Assembly: GCA_035448625.1 (NCBI GenBank)
Contig: DAOTJI010000029.1
Location: forward strand, 1 to 29,659
DNA from: UBA8904 sp035448625
GTDB taxonomy: Bacteria > Desulfobacterota > Syntrophia > Syntrophales > Smithellaceae
Direction: 5' to 3'
DNA: 29,659 nucleotides
Position numbers and translations under genes: made by a program. Positions 8,124-15,346 of the stretch are shown here, piece by piece (position 1 is the stretch's first letter; every line of letters starts with the position of its first letter). The notes below the pieces were generated by a model that saw nothing but the letters and a program-made list of their open reading frames with translations, ran no database searches and had not been told where the DNA came from.

Positions 8124-8464
8124 GAAAATGAATTTCCTTGAGTCATTTCAGCAGGAGGGGTTTTGCTCCCTTACGGCGAATCGATCAACCCCTGTAACCT
8201 GTTTTCAATTCGTTTGGGCAAATGCAATCGCGATTTGATGATCTTCTTTGCATATTTTATCCGCTTTTTCAATGATTTCGCATTTTGGATCGAAATGTAA
8301 CTTTTTGCCCGATTCCGATCGGGGCGGGGGAACGAGGGCCGTTGAGAAATGGCTGCGTCGCCGATGTTTTGGTCTTCCGAAGCGCTTGCCACTTCGGGTG
8401 TGTTTGTGCTATGGGGGCACATCGAGTCAAGAAAGCTTCAAAAAACCGTCCGGGAGGTGTCACG
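8124..8464. other. Intergenic region between the sensor and ABM genes
   Basis: About 340 bp upstream of both divergent genes, more AT-rich than its surroundings near 8215-8310. A possible plus-strand promoter is TTGCCA (8386-8391), an 18-nt spacer and TATGGG (8410-8415), about 50 nt before the ABM start. An 83-codon minus-strand frame (8171-8422) shows no recognisable features and is not called. Nothing else is seen. Confidence 0.4.
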
Positions 8465-8764
8465 ATGATTACCGTTATTGCCAAGTTGCCGGTGAAAGAG
8501 GGGAAGATGGATGAAGCCATGGCCGCCTTCCAGGTGCTGATCTCCAAAGTCGCTTCGGAAGAGGGGACGGTTCTGTATTCGCTTAACCGGGATAAAGCCA
8601 ATCCCGACGTGCTGGTCGTGGTCGAGCAGTACAAGGACAAAGACGCCCTGGAGTTTCATTCCTCCACGCCGCACTTTAAGGAGTTTTTCTCCGCCAGCAC
8701 CGCTTTTATCGGCGGACGTCCGGAAATGATGGTGATGAAGGAAATCCAGCGGGCGAAGCCGTAG
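8465..8764 (+). CDS. Putative quinol monooxygenase, ABM-fold (YgiN-like) small protein
   Basis: 99 residues from the ATG at 8465, chosen because GGGAGG lies 7-8 nt upstream; the longer frame from 8285 adds a sequence unlike the family. MITVIAKLPVKEGKMDEAM, then LYSLNRDKANPDVLVVVEQY and HSSTPHFKEFF, is the ordinary antibiotic-biosynthesis-monooxygenase (ABM) pattern: a ferredoxin-like fold forming dimers, with conserved His and Glu/Gln around the pocket. Related proteins such as YgiN act on quinols or other polycyclic substrates without a cofactor, but many have no known role. It is monocistronic by position and converges on the PlsC end of the lipid/polyene operon. No link to that operon is evident. 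Confidence 0.85.
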   Translation: MITVIAKLPVKEGKMDEAMAAFQVLISKVASEEGTVLYSLNRDKANPDVLVVVEQYKDKDALEFHSSTPHFKEFFSASTAFIGGRPEMMVMKEIQRAKP

Positions 8765-8766
8765 GA

Positions 8767-8791
8767 AACGGCCTTCCACCCGCAGGCCGTT
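8767..8791. terminator. Hairpin in the convergent gap, possible bidirectional terminator
   Basis: AACGGCCT (8767-8774) pairs perfectly with AGGCCGTT (8784-8791) around a 9-nt loop, just after the ABM stop and facing the end of the PlsC-like gene. No T-run follows in either direction, so terminator function is tentative. Confidence 0.3.
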
Positions 8792-8847
8792 CGCGGCCGT
8801 GCCCTTCTGCGCTTTTCATGCTGCCTCCCCGATGCCCCGGAAGGGGC

Positions 8848-9639
8848 TTATTCCTGCACATCCCCGCCGGTTTGTGCCTCTCTGATTTTCTGTTCAAAAA
8901 GCGTCCGGGCCCGATCGGCCGCAGCACTGATGGATGAATTGGCCAGTTCTTCCGGCGTCAGTGAACCGATCAGCTCCATCGAAACGGTGAATTTCCCCCT
9001 CGTCTCAAAGGAGAAGGAGCCGGGGCGAAACAGCCGGTCGGTGTTGCGGAGCAGCACCAGTTTTACGCCCGTGCTGCAGTACCGGGCAATGCTGAACACG
9101 CCCCGGTTGAACGGCGCGATCCTGCCGTTTCGGCCGCGCGTGCCCTCGGGAAAAACAAACAGAATACCCCCCGCCGCCAGTTGGCGTTTGATGCCCTCGA
9201 GGTGGTTGATCATCGCCGGACCGTATGTTTCGGTGGGGGAGGAGGGCACATAACCCGCCTTGCGCAAAAACCAGCCGAAGATGGGAACGCTGAAAAAAGT
9301 GTTCTTGACGATGGTGGTCTGCCTCGGGAAAAGGGAGACCAGCCAAATGGGGTCCAGATAGGAAAGGTGGTTGCAGACGATGATGGAGGAACGAAGCCCG
9401 CGGACTTCTTCGGAAACGGCAAACCGGACGCCGGGTGACACGAGTTTCACCAGAACGAAAAAAATCTTCAGATGGACGTGGAACAGCTTTTGTAAAACGG
9501 CGTCGCCGGCCTTCATCGCAAGATAGCAGGGGATGAACAAAACGACCGTCAGCAGAAGATAGCCCAGCATGAAATAGATCCAGAGCCCCAACGTGAGACC
9601 AAAATTGACGACGCGACGGAAAAATCGGGCGAGGAACAT
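8848..9639 (-). CDS. 1-acyl-sn-glycerol-3-phosphate acyltransferase-like protein (PlsC/LPLAT family)
   Basis: 263 residues with one long hydrophobic N-terminal segment (about 12-40) that would anchor it in the inner membrane. The acyltransferase motif NHLSYLD (H91, D96) is intact, and FPEGTRGR (163-170) is the phosphate-binding motif. Such enzymes move an acyl group from acyl-ACP or acyl-CoA to a lysolipid. Here it is the last gene of an operon with ACP, ketosynthase, ketoreductase and dehydratase, beginning 5 bp after the ketosynthase stop. By analogy with aryl-polyene clusters, which carry PlsC-like genes, it probably transfers the completed chain to a lipid acceptor. Housekeeping phosphatidate synthesis is the alternative but fits the operon less well. 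Confidence 0.87.
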   Translation of the reverse strand: MFLARFFRRVVNFGLTLGLWIYFMLGYLLLTVVLFIPCYLAMKAGDAVLQKLFHVHLKIFFVLVKLVSPGVRFAVSEEVRGLRSSIIVCNHLSYLDPIWLVSLFPRQTTIVKNTFFSVPIFGWFLRKAGYVPSSPTETYGPAMINHLEGIKRQLAAGGILFVFPEGTRGRNGRIAPFNRGVFSIARYCSTGVKLVLLRNTDRLFRPGSFSFETRGKFTVSMELIGSLTPEELANSSISAAADRARTLFEQKIREAQTGGDVQE

Positions 9640-9644
9640 CTTGG

Positions 9645-10886
9645 TCAGGTCAACTTTCGGATCAGCAGGCTGGTGTTGACGCCGCCGAAGGCAAAATTCT
9701 GGATGGCCGCGGTTTTGACGGGGGTTTCCTCCAGCTTTTGGACATGGCGGATCATCGCGCAGCGTTCGTCGATTTCTTCCAGATGGAGCGTCGGGGCGAT
9801 AAAGCCCTCCTGCATCATGTAGAGCGTGAACACCGTTTCGACCGCGCCGCAGGCCGCCATGGTATGCCCCATGTAGCTCTTCAGGGCCACTACGGCCGGG
9901 CCCGTGCCGAAGACTCTGCCCGTTGCCTGCGCTTCGATAATGTCGCCCATTTTGGTGGCCGTGGCATGGGCGCTGATCAGATCAACGTCGGAGGGTTGGA
10001 TCCTGGCGTTTTCCAGGCCCAGTTGAAGGGTTTTGGTAATGCCGTCCAGGTTGGGGAGGATCAGGTCGCCGCCGTTGGAGTTGCAGGCAAAACCGATGAC
10101 CTCCGCCAGAATCTCCGCGCCCCGCTTTTTGGCAAATTCAATCTCCTCCAGCATTACGGCGCCTGCGCCCTCCGCGACCACCAGACCGTCGCGCGCCTTA
10201 TCAAAGGGACGGGGCGTCTGTTGGGGCCGGTCGTTGAAGGCGGTGGAGCAGGCCAGCAGATTGTCGAAAACCGCGACGGTGGTCGTGTCGTATTCGTCCG
10301 CGCCGCCGCAGAGCATTGCGTCCTGAAGGCCGTACTTGACCGCTTCGTAGCCGAAGCCGATGGACTGGCTGGAGGTGGTGCAGGCGGTTCCGGAGGAAAC
10401 GATGCGGCCGGTGATGCCGAACATCTTGGAAATATTGACGGCGGTCGTGTGCACCATGGATTTGAGGTAGTCCACCGCGCCGATTCCCTGATAGCTTTCC
10501 CGGTCGCCGGCGTTGAAGAAAATCCGGTAGATGTCGCGCTGCACGGTGGGCGATCCGTGAATCGACCCGAAGGCGATGCCCAGCCGTCCGCCCGTCACGA
10601 AATCACGCGGCAGGCCGGCCTGCTCCAGAACTTCTTTGGCGACCTGACAGGCGTAGTAGGACACGGGCCCCATGGTTTTGCGGTGCTGCCGGCTGAAATC
10701 ATAGGAGACCGGGTAGCCGACGGTTCCGTATACCCGCGAATGAATAAAACGGCTGATGAAATGATCGTCGCGCAGGGCCGCGACCCCCGATTTTCCATTC
10801 AGGAGACTTTCGACGATGGGCTTTCGGCCGTGCCCGATGGGGGAGATGGCCGAAGCCGCCGTGATGACCACTCTGCGCTCGGTCAT
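9645..10886 (-). CDS. Beta-ketoacyl-ACP synthase, FabF/APE (ApeR-like) type
   Basis: 413 residues, a normal KAS-II length. The catalytic triad is present: Cys169 in SSGTACTTSSQS, His in SAHATATKMGD (where most FabF proteins have NAHGT) and His in SYMGHTMAACG. It should condense malonyl-ACP with an acyl chain. The ATG directly abuts the TAA of the acyl carrier protein gene (TAAATG), so the two are translationally coupled. The neighbours (ACP, KR, DH, LolA-like, DUF3261-like, PlsC-like) are those of aryl-polyene clusters, where a KS of this kind acts beside a separate KS/CLF pair; such a pair is encoded at 24767-27260. Dedicated polyene chain formation is therefore more likely than primary fatty acid synthesis. 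Confidence 0.9.
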   Translation of the reverse strand: MTERRVVITAASAISPIGHGRKPIVESLLNGKSGVAALRDDHFISRFIHSRVYGTVGYPVSYDFSRQHRKTMGPVSYYACQVAKEVLEQAGLPRDFVTGGRLGIAFGSIHGSPTVQRDIYRIFFNAGDRESYQGIGAVDYLKSMVHTTAVNISKMFGITGRIVSSGTACTTSSQSIGFGYEAVKYGLQDAMLCGGADEYDTTTVAVFDNLLACSTAFNDRPQQTPRPFDKARDGLVVAEGAGAVMLEEIEFAKKRGAEILAEVIGFACNSNGGDLILPNLDGITKTLQLGLENARIQPSDVDLISAHATATKMGDIIEAQATGRVFGTGPAVVALKSYMGHTMAACGAVETVFTLYMMQEGFIAPTLHLEEIDERCAMIRHVQKLEETPVKTAAIQNFAFGGVNTSLLIRKLT

Positions 10887-11162
10887 TTACATCTTCTCCG
10901 CCGCGGGTTGCCGGTGATCGGCCAGCATTTGCACGTAATCGATAATCTGATTCAGCGTCCGGATGTCCATGGCTTTCTTTTTTTCCGCCTGCGTCAATTC
11001 CGTGCCCAGAAATCTTTCAATTTCCAGGAGCAGTTCGATGGCGTCGATGCTGTCAAAGCCGTAAGCTTCCCGCAGATTCACGTCCAGTTCAGGGTTTTCC
11101 ACCTCAAACTCTCTCAGCAGGATGGCGCGGATTTCCTTTTCAATTTCCTGGCGTGTCATCAT
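10887..11162 (-). CDS. Acyl carrier protein
   Basis: 91 residues. The phosphopantetheine attachment site is Ser38 in YGFDSIDAIELLLEIE. The usual DSL is DSI here, as is common in ACPs of specialised pathways. An AAGGAG ribosome site stands before the ATG; the second Met is also possible. It carries the growing chain as a thioester between KS, KR and DH in the cytoplasm. It is coupled to the ketosynthase gene (TAA directly followed by ATG) and lies 68 bp after the FAD oxidoreductase gene. Its C-terminal third is longer than in FabF-linked AcpP proteins, and only one ACP is seen in the window, whereas characterised APE clusters often have two. Confidence 0.92.
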   Translation of the reverse strand: MMTRQEIEKEIRAILLREFEVENPELDVNLREAYGFDSIDAIELLLEIERFLGTELTQAEKKKAMDIRTLNQIIDYVQMLADHRQPAAEKM

Positions 11163-11230
11163 CTGCAGAAGTCTCCTTTAGCGGCAAAAGTGCCCGGAAA
11201 GCTAGCATAAATCATTGTGGTCGTCCAGCA

Positions 11231-12703
11231 TTAGAGTAACCGTTCAAGTTCCCTGCTGAAACGTTCATTCCCCGCCATCTTTCGCGCCACGGCGAAGGAC
11301 CCCAGAATACACCCCATCACCCCCGGAGCCATGGCGTTTTGTCCGGCCAGATAAAGCCCGCCGATGGGAAGGTTGCCGAGCGAGGCGATTTTCAGGAGCT
11401 GCCGCGCACTGCGCAGGACGCCGTAGCAGGACCCCTCCGGACAGCTCACCTGGTCGCGCAGCGAAAGCGGTGTAAAGACGTCCAGAAGGCGGAGATTTTT
11501 CAGGGGGCCGAAGACGGAGGCCGATTCGGCAAGCAACTCATCGGCCAGGGCCTGTTTTTTCTCTTCGTAGGCTGCGCCGCGCCGTCTAGTGCGGGTGTTT
11601 TCCCATTGAAGCCAGTCGCGGTAATGAGAGCGGGTAATGATGGAGAGCAGATTGGTTTCCCGTCCGTCGCCGCGGAGCACCTGGTAAAAAAAGCCGTCTT
11701 CGATTTCTCCGCGTTCGTTGGCCCGAAGCCGGTACAGATTGTAATCGAGGGCGGTGTGGGCCTCGGCATCGATGCCGGCCTGAACGGCCAGGACGCCTTC
11801 GGTTTCCTCGAGACCCGAAATCCTTTCCCGCAGGGATGTTCTCAGTGCGTTTTCATCCAGCAGCCCGAGCACGACCTTGGGATGAACGGCCGCCACCACC
11901 GCGTCCGCCGGGAGGGAATCTCCCGCTTCCAGATCGACCCCGGTCACGCGTCCCTGCCGGGTGCGGATATGCCGGACGGCCGAAGAGAGCAGGAGCCGTC
12001 CGCCCAGTGCCTCGAACCGCGCCGCGAAAGCGTCCGCCAGGCCCCGCCCGCTTTTGGGACGCCAGGAGGAAAACAAGTATCCGGCCAGGAGCATCTGATG
12101 AATAATGACGGGGCAATCCTTGAGTTCAACGCCGACGAGCTGGCAGGGCGCCGCCAAAACGGAACGCAGTTTCGAAGACACCCCCAGTTCATCGAGCAGT
12201 TCTCCCATCGGACGGAAGGCATCCATGTTGGCAAAGGGACTGCCGCCTTCAAAGAAGAAAGGCGATGCCGCCATGACGCCGGCCGTTCCGCGCAGTCCTT
12301 TCATCAATACATCCAGCGCTGCGCCCTCGGCGGGACAAACTTCCCGAAGATTTTTTTCGTAGGCGTCCAGACCCTCGGGCAGATCGAAAACAAAATCGTT
12401 GAAAATGTAGCGGTCGATGACGGCCCGGTTTGCCATGCGGTAAAACAGGCTTTCCGGGTCGATGCCCAGCACGCGAAACATTTTGCCCAGCGGCTCGGAA
12501 GCCCCCAGCGCGCCGACGTAGTGGACACCCACGGGACAGTCAATGCCCCGGCGTAGGTACGAGCGCATCAGGCCGCCCGGCTCGTTGTTTTTTTCCACGA
12601 CCGTCACGCGAAATCCCAGAAGCGAAAGCAGGATGCCCGCGGAAAGGCCGCCGACGCCCGACCCGATGATCACCGTATGGTTTCCCTCCACGGGTTTTTG
12701 CAT
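11231..12703 (-). CDS. FAD-dependent oxidoreductase, phytoene desaturase/carotenoid isomerase (CrtI/CrtISO) family
   Basis: 490 residues, typical for the family. The FAD motif GSGVGG (14-19) is followed by an acidic strand end (VVEKNNEPGGLMRSY). The C-terminal segment LPIGGLYLAGQNAMAPGVMG is the family's second FAD motif. Relatives desaturate or isomerise long conjugated chains such as phytoene and prolycopene, or saturate retinol-type polyenes. No squalene or phytoene synthase is nearby. Because it sits between the DUF3261-like gene (18 bp) and the ACP gene, its substrate is probably the pathway's own acyl chain, for example for double-bond isomerisation or extra desaturation. CrtI-like proteins also occur in proposed ladderane gene sets, which is a second reading. 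Function is inferred from family and context only. Confidence 0.87.
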   Translation of the reverse strand: MQKPVEGNHTVIIGSGVGGLSAGILLSLLGFRVTVVEKNNEPGGLMRSYLRRGIDCPVGVHYVGALGASEPLGKMFRVLGIDPESLFYRMANRAVIDRYIFNDFVFDLPEGLDAYEKNLREVCPAEGAALDVLMKGLRGTAGVMAASPFFFEGGSPFANMDAFRPMGELLDELGVSSKLRSVLAAPCQLVGVELKDCPVIIHQMLLAGYLFSSWRPKSGRGLADAFAARFEALGGRLLLSSAVRHIRTRQGRVTGVDLEAGDSLPADAVVAAVHPKVVLGLLDENALRTSLRERISGLEETEGVLAVQAGIDAEAHTALDYNLYRLRANERGEIEDGFFYQVLRGDGRETNLLSIITRSHYRDWLQWENTRTRRRGAAYEEKKQALADELLAESASVFGPLKNLRLLDVFTPLSLRDQVSCPEGSCYGVLRSARQLLKIASLGNLPIGGLYLAGQNAMAPGVMGCILGSFAVARKMAGNERFSRELERLL

Positions 12704-12721
12704 AGAGGCCTTTCCTGAAAA

Positions 12722-13381
12722 TTATTTCCCCGAACGGGCTTCGTCCGGAAGGATTTCCGATTCGATGAGCGTCATCGACAGAGAGTAGCCGATCCATTCC
12801 GATGCCTGAAGGTCAATGGCGGCGTAGGGATCGGCGCCGCCCGCGAGCGTCACGCTGCGTTTGAGCCTGCCGCCTTCCGAATAGCGCCGGATTCGGACGC
12901 GCCCGTCACGGTCTTTTCCGACATCCAGCCAACCGCCGTCCCGCAGGCGGCGCCGGCAGACGGTCAGGCCCGTGTCGAGAACGCCCAGCCGCTCGACCGG
13001 CTCCGGGGGCTCGAAAAAAATCAGCCCGATATCGTCCAACAGGCCGCGGGCGAAGTCCGATGAGTCAAAGGGCGGCAGCGCCCGGCTGATTTCCATGCCG
13101 GAGGAATTTCGCGAGGCCTCAAAAAGGACCATGCCCTCCGGGCTCATCAGGGCGCAGGCAAGAGTCCTCGAGGCCGGGTCCGCCACCGTCACGCCGATCA
13201 TTACGGTCCTGGTTTCGCCGGCCGCGGCCGCTTCCATCGCATGGAGGAAGCGGGTTTTTTGGACGACGAACGGCGAAGGGCAGGTCGTTTTCCCCGCGGC
13301 ATCGGGCAGCGTCCGGATTTCCGGCAGGGACGAACAGGAAGCCAGCAGCAGACAGAGGATCGGCAACAGGCGGACGTTCAT
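12722..13381 (-). CDS. DUF3261-like outer-membrane lipoprotein of an APE-type cluster
   Basis: 219 residues. The N-terminus is a lipoprotein signal peptide with lipobox LLASC (Cys16), so the mature protein would be lipidated after secretion. After that the sequence (FLHAMEAAAAGETRTVMIGV, then MSPEGMVLFEAS and later a GGRLKRSVTLAGG region) resembles DUF3261 proteins, which are found beside LolA-like genes in aryl-polyene clusters. The family match is made on pattern and context and is weaker than for neighbouring genes. The start overlaps the stop of the LolA-like gene by ATGA, implying coupling. A LolB-like acceptor role at the outer membrane is a reasonable guess. No catalytic motif is visible. 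Confidence 0.72.
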   Translation of the reverse strand: MNVRLLPILCLLLASCSSLPEIRTLPDAAGKTTCPSPFVVQKTRFLHAMEAAAAGETRTVMIGVTVADPASRTLACALMSPEGMVLFEASRNSSGMEISRALPPFDSSDFARGLLDDIGLIFFEPPEPVERLGVLDTGLTVCRRRLRDGGWLDVGKDRDGRVRIRRYSEGGRLKRSVTLAGGADPYAAIDLQASEWIGYSLSMTLIESEILPDEARSGK

Positions 13382-14004
13382 GGAATATCCTGAAAAGTGC
13401 CGGGGGGCAGAGGCTGATTGACGACCGCATGGAGAAAGTCAATCCTGGTCTCGGCCGAGGCGCTCTCCACGATCCTCACGGTTTTCACCACAGCGTCTCT
13501 GCGGGAAACGGTGATTTCGATTTTTTCAATCAGGCCGGCCATGTTTTTCCCTGCCGGCGTAAGAATAATCTGCGTTTCCGGCCCTTCCCGTACGGAGGCG
13601 GTGAAGGTCGGATTGGCGGTGAAATTCCCCTTCATCCAGCCCGCCACCTCGTCGAGCACAATTTTCATCGCCTGGGCGCCGCCGGTTTTGTCCTCGATCA
13701 TTTTGCCGCCCGATGCGATGTAGCGTTTTGAGTTTCCTTTGTCCGAGATCACGATGCTCCGGATCGGCTTGACGTATTCCCAGCGGATGGAGTCCGGCGC
13801 GGCATAAAAGAATTTCCCCGTCGAGACCAGGGGCGCCGAAAGGATCTTCATGGATTTTTTCTGAACAAAATCGGCGGAGAGAGACGTGATGCGCGACGCG
13901 TCCGTGCGCAGCCGGTCGATGTCGTTCACCCCGGCGGCGGCGGGAAACACCATCAGAAGCACGGGCAGCGTCAGGATCAGCCGTCTGAGAGCCTGCAGGC
14001 GCAT
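13378..14004 (-). CDS. LolA-like outer membrane lipoprotein carrier family protein
   Basis: 208 residues from the ATG at 14002-14004, which overlaps the ketoreductase stop as TGATG; the longer frame from 14067 adds a non-signal extension inside that gene and is rejected. An N-terminal signal peptide (MRLQALRRLILTLPVLLMVF, then PAAAG) sends it to the periplasm. The mature part has the LolA pattern: ITSLSADFVQKKSMKIL, STGKFFYAAPDSIRWEY and KTVRIVESASAETRIDF. Housekeeping LolA carries lipoproteins to the outer membrane. Copies inside aryl-polyene clusters are thought to move the polyene lipid instead. The coupling on both sides (TGATG, ATGA) supports a dedicated role with the DUF3261-like protein. 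Confidence 0.87.
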   Translation of the reverse strand: MRLQALRRLILTLPVLLMVFPAAAGVNDIDRLRTDASRITSLSADFVQKKSMKILSAPLVSTGKFFYAAPDSIRWEYVKPIRSIVISDKGNSKRYIASGGKMIEDKTGGAQAMKIVLDEVAGWMKGNFTANPTFTASVREGPETQIILTPAGKNMAGLIEKIEITVSRRDAVVKTVRIVESASAETRIDFLHAVVNQPLPPGTFQDIP

Positions 14005-14738
14005 CAGAACATTCCTCCGTTGACGGAAATGACCTGCCCGGTGATGTAGGAAGCGTCCTCGGAGCACAAAAAGCGAATCACGCGGGCGACTTCTTCGGGT
14101 TTGCCCACCCGCGCCATGGGGATGACGCTTTTAATGATATTTTCGTCCATCGGCATGCTCATCAGCATATCGGTGGCGATGGGGCCGGGCGCGACCGCGT
14201 TCACCCGGATGCCGAAGCGGGCGACTTCCTTGGCGAGCGAGCTGGTCGCCGCATTGATGCCGGCCTTGGCCGCCGCGTAGTTGGCCTGCCCCCGGTTGGG
14301 GGCCATGGAGGAGATGGAGGAAACGGACACGATACAGCCGCGCTTTTTCCGGACCATTTCACGCAGGACGGGCTTCGTGACGTAATAAAACCCGTTGAGC
14401 GTCGTCTGGATCACTCGAAGCCACTCGTCTTCTCCCATCATCATGAAAAGGCCGTCCGCCGTCACCCCGGCGTTGTTGACCAGTACGTCGATCCGTTTGT
14501 GCTCCTGCACGATCGCGGCCAGGGATTCCTTCACTTCCTCTCCGTTGCCCACGTCGAATTTTCTCGTTTCGCCGGACGCGCCGGCCGCCTGAACCTGCGC
14601 CAGCGTTTCCGCCGCCGCCGCCTCGCTGGCGTTGTAGTTGATGATGACGTGATAGCCGGTCCGGGCGAGTTCCACGGCCGTGGCCCTTCCGATGCCCCGG
14701 CTGGCACCCGTCACCAGCGCGATTTTTCTTTCTTCCAT
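14004..14738 (-). CDS. fabG: 3-ketoacyl-ACP reductase (FabG-like SDR)
   Basis: 244 residues, the FabG length. TGASRGIG (10-17) is the NAD(P)H-binding motif, VLVNNAG (85-91) the structural motif, and Ser141, Tyr154 and Lys158 (in NYAAAKAG) form the catalytic set with an Asn near 115. It should reduce beta-ketoacyl-ACP to the 3-hydroxy intermediate. It lies 41 bp after the dehydratase and is coupled to the LolA-like gene by TGATG. That setting makes it a pathway-specific reductase (ApeQ-like) more than the cell's main FabG, although both would catalyse the same step. Confidence 0.92.
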   Translation of the reverse strand: MEERKIALVTGASRGIGRATAVELARTGYHVIINYNASEAAAAETLAQVQAAGASGETRKFDVGNGEEVKESLAAIVQEHKRIDVLVNNAGVTADGLFMMMGEDEWLRVIQTTLNGFYYVTKPVLREMVRKKRGCIVSVSSISSMAPNRGQANYAAAKAGINAATSSLAKEVARFGIRVNAVAPGPIATDMLMSMPMDENIIKSVIPMARVGKPEEVARVIRFLCSEDASYITGQVISVNGGMF

Positions 14739-14779
14739 GATGTCGTTTTCTCCCGAATGGCGAATTTTACCTGTCGATC

Positions 14780-15190
14780 CTAGTTGAGGCGAACGACCTG
14801 GAGAACAGCCGTAAGCAGCGTTTCGTTTTCCGACGTGACGATGCCGTTGATGACGGCGTAATCGTCGAAGGAATACAGGCTTTGGATCGAAACCGTGATC
14901 GGGGTTTGCAGGGCGAGAAGCTCCCGATGAAATTCCGCGGACTTGATGCCCACCATCCAGCCTTTGACGGCGTCCAGGCCTTTCTTTTTCCGTTTATAGC
15001 CTTCCACCAGAGCGGCGGTCTGGGCGACGGCTTCGATCAGGACGAAGGAGTGAACGGTCCGTCCGTCGAAAAGGGGCCAGCGCTCATTGACCACGGCGGC
15101 CGCGGTTCCGGAATCATCCTGCAATTCCATGGCTTGGGTGATGATTTTGATCGGTTCACGATGCGGAATCAAGGATTCGATGTCGATCAT
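14780..15190 (-). CDS. 3-hydroxyacyl-ACP dehydratase-like hotdog protein (ApeP-like)
   Basis: 136 residues. LIPHREPIKIITQAM at the N-terminus is the FabZ/FabA-type substrate segment with its conserved His (HREP), and SFVLIEAVAQTAALVEGY carries the second catalytic acidic residue (Glu in IEAVAQ) on the central helix. The rest forms the expected beta strands. It would remove water from 3-hydroxyacyl-ACP to give a trans-enoyl chain; because no enoyl reductase is in the operon, double bonds would be kept and a conjugated polyene result. It is the first gene of the minus-strand operon, with a G-rich ribosome site and a good promoter just upstream. Confidence 0.88.
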   Translation of the reverse strand: MIDIESLIPHREPIKIITQAMELQDDSGTAAAVVNERWPLFDGRTVHSFVLIEAVAQTAALVEGYKRKKKGLDAVKGWMVGIKSAEFHRELLALQTPITVSIQSLYSFDDYAVINGIVTSENETLLTAVLQVVRLN

Positions 15191-15213
15191 CGCCGCCCCC
15201 CTTTTTAGTTTCC

Positions 15214-15242
15214 AATTAAAGAGAAAATCCGTCGAAAGTCAA
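15214..15242 (-). promoter_or_regulatory. Putative sigma-70 promoter of the eight-gene polyene-type operon
   Basis: On the minus strand TTGACT (15242-15237) and TTAATT (15219-15214) are 17 nt apart, which puts the start of transcription near 15207, about 17 nt before the dehydratase ATG. The same 156-bp gap must also hold the promoter of the divergent AMP-ligase; a weak plus-strand pair there is TTGCTT (15290-15295) and TATAAG (15311-15316) with a 15-nt spacer. Confidence 0.5.
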
Positions 15243-15346
15243 TCAAAAACATTACGCGCCGCCCCCCGCCTTTGCTCATAAAACGTTCATTGCTTTTCGG
15301 CTTTGTTTCTTATAAGACGTGCCAAAAAGATTCGTGACAGGTTCCC

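Noticed and set aside
8171..8422. 83-codon minus-strand frame upstream of the sensor gene
   Set aside because: Basic, low-complexity sequence with no family pattern and no ribosome site; the region is better explained as a promoter region.
9738..11210. 490-codon plus-strand frame over the KS and ACP genes
   Set aside because: Antisense shadow; the minus strand carries intact KS and ACP motifs over the same bases.
14005..14067. Longer LolA-like start
   Set aside because: The extension lies inside the ketoreductase gene and would hide the signal peptide; the TGATG-coupled ATG at 14004 fits better.
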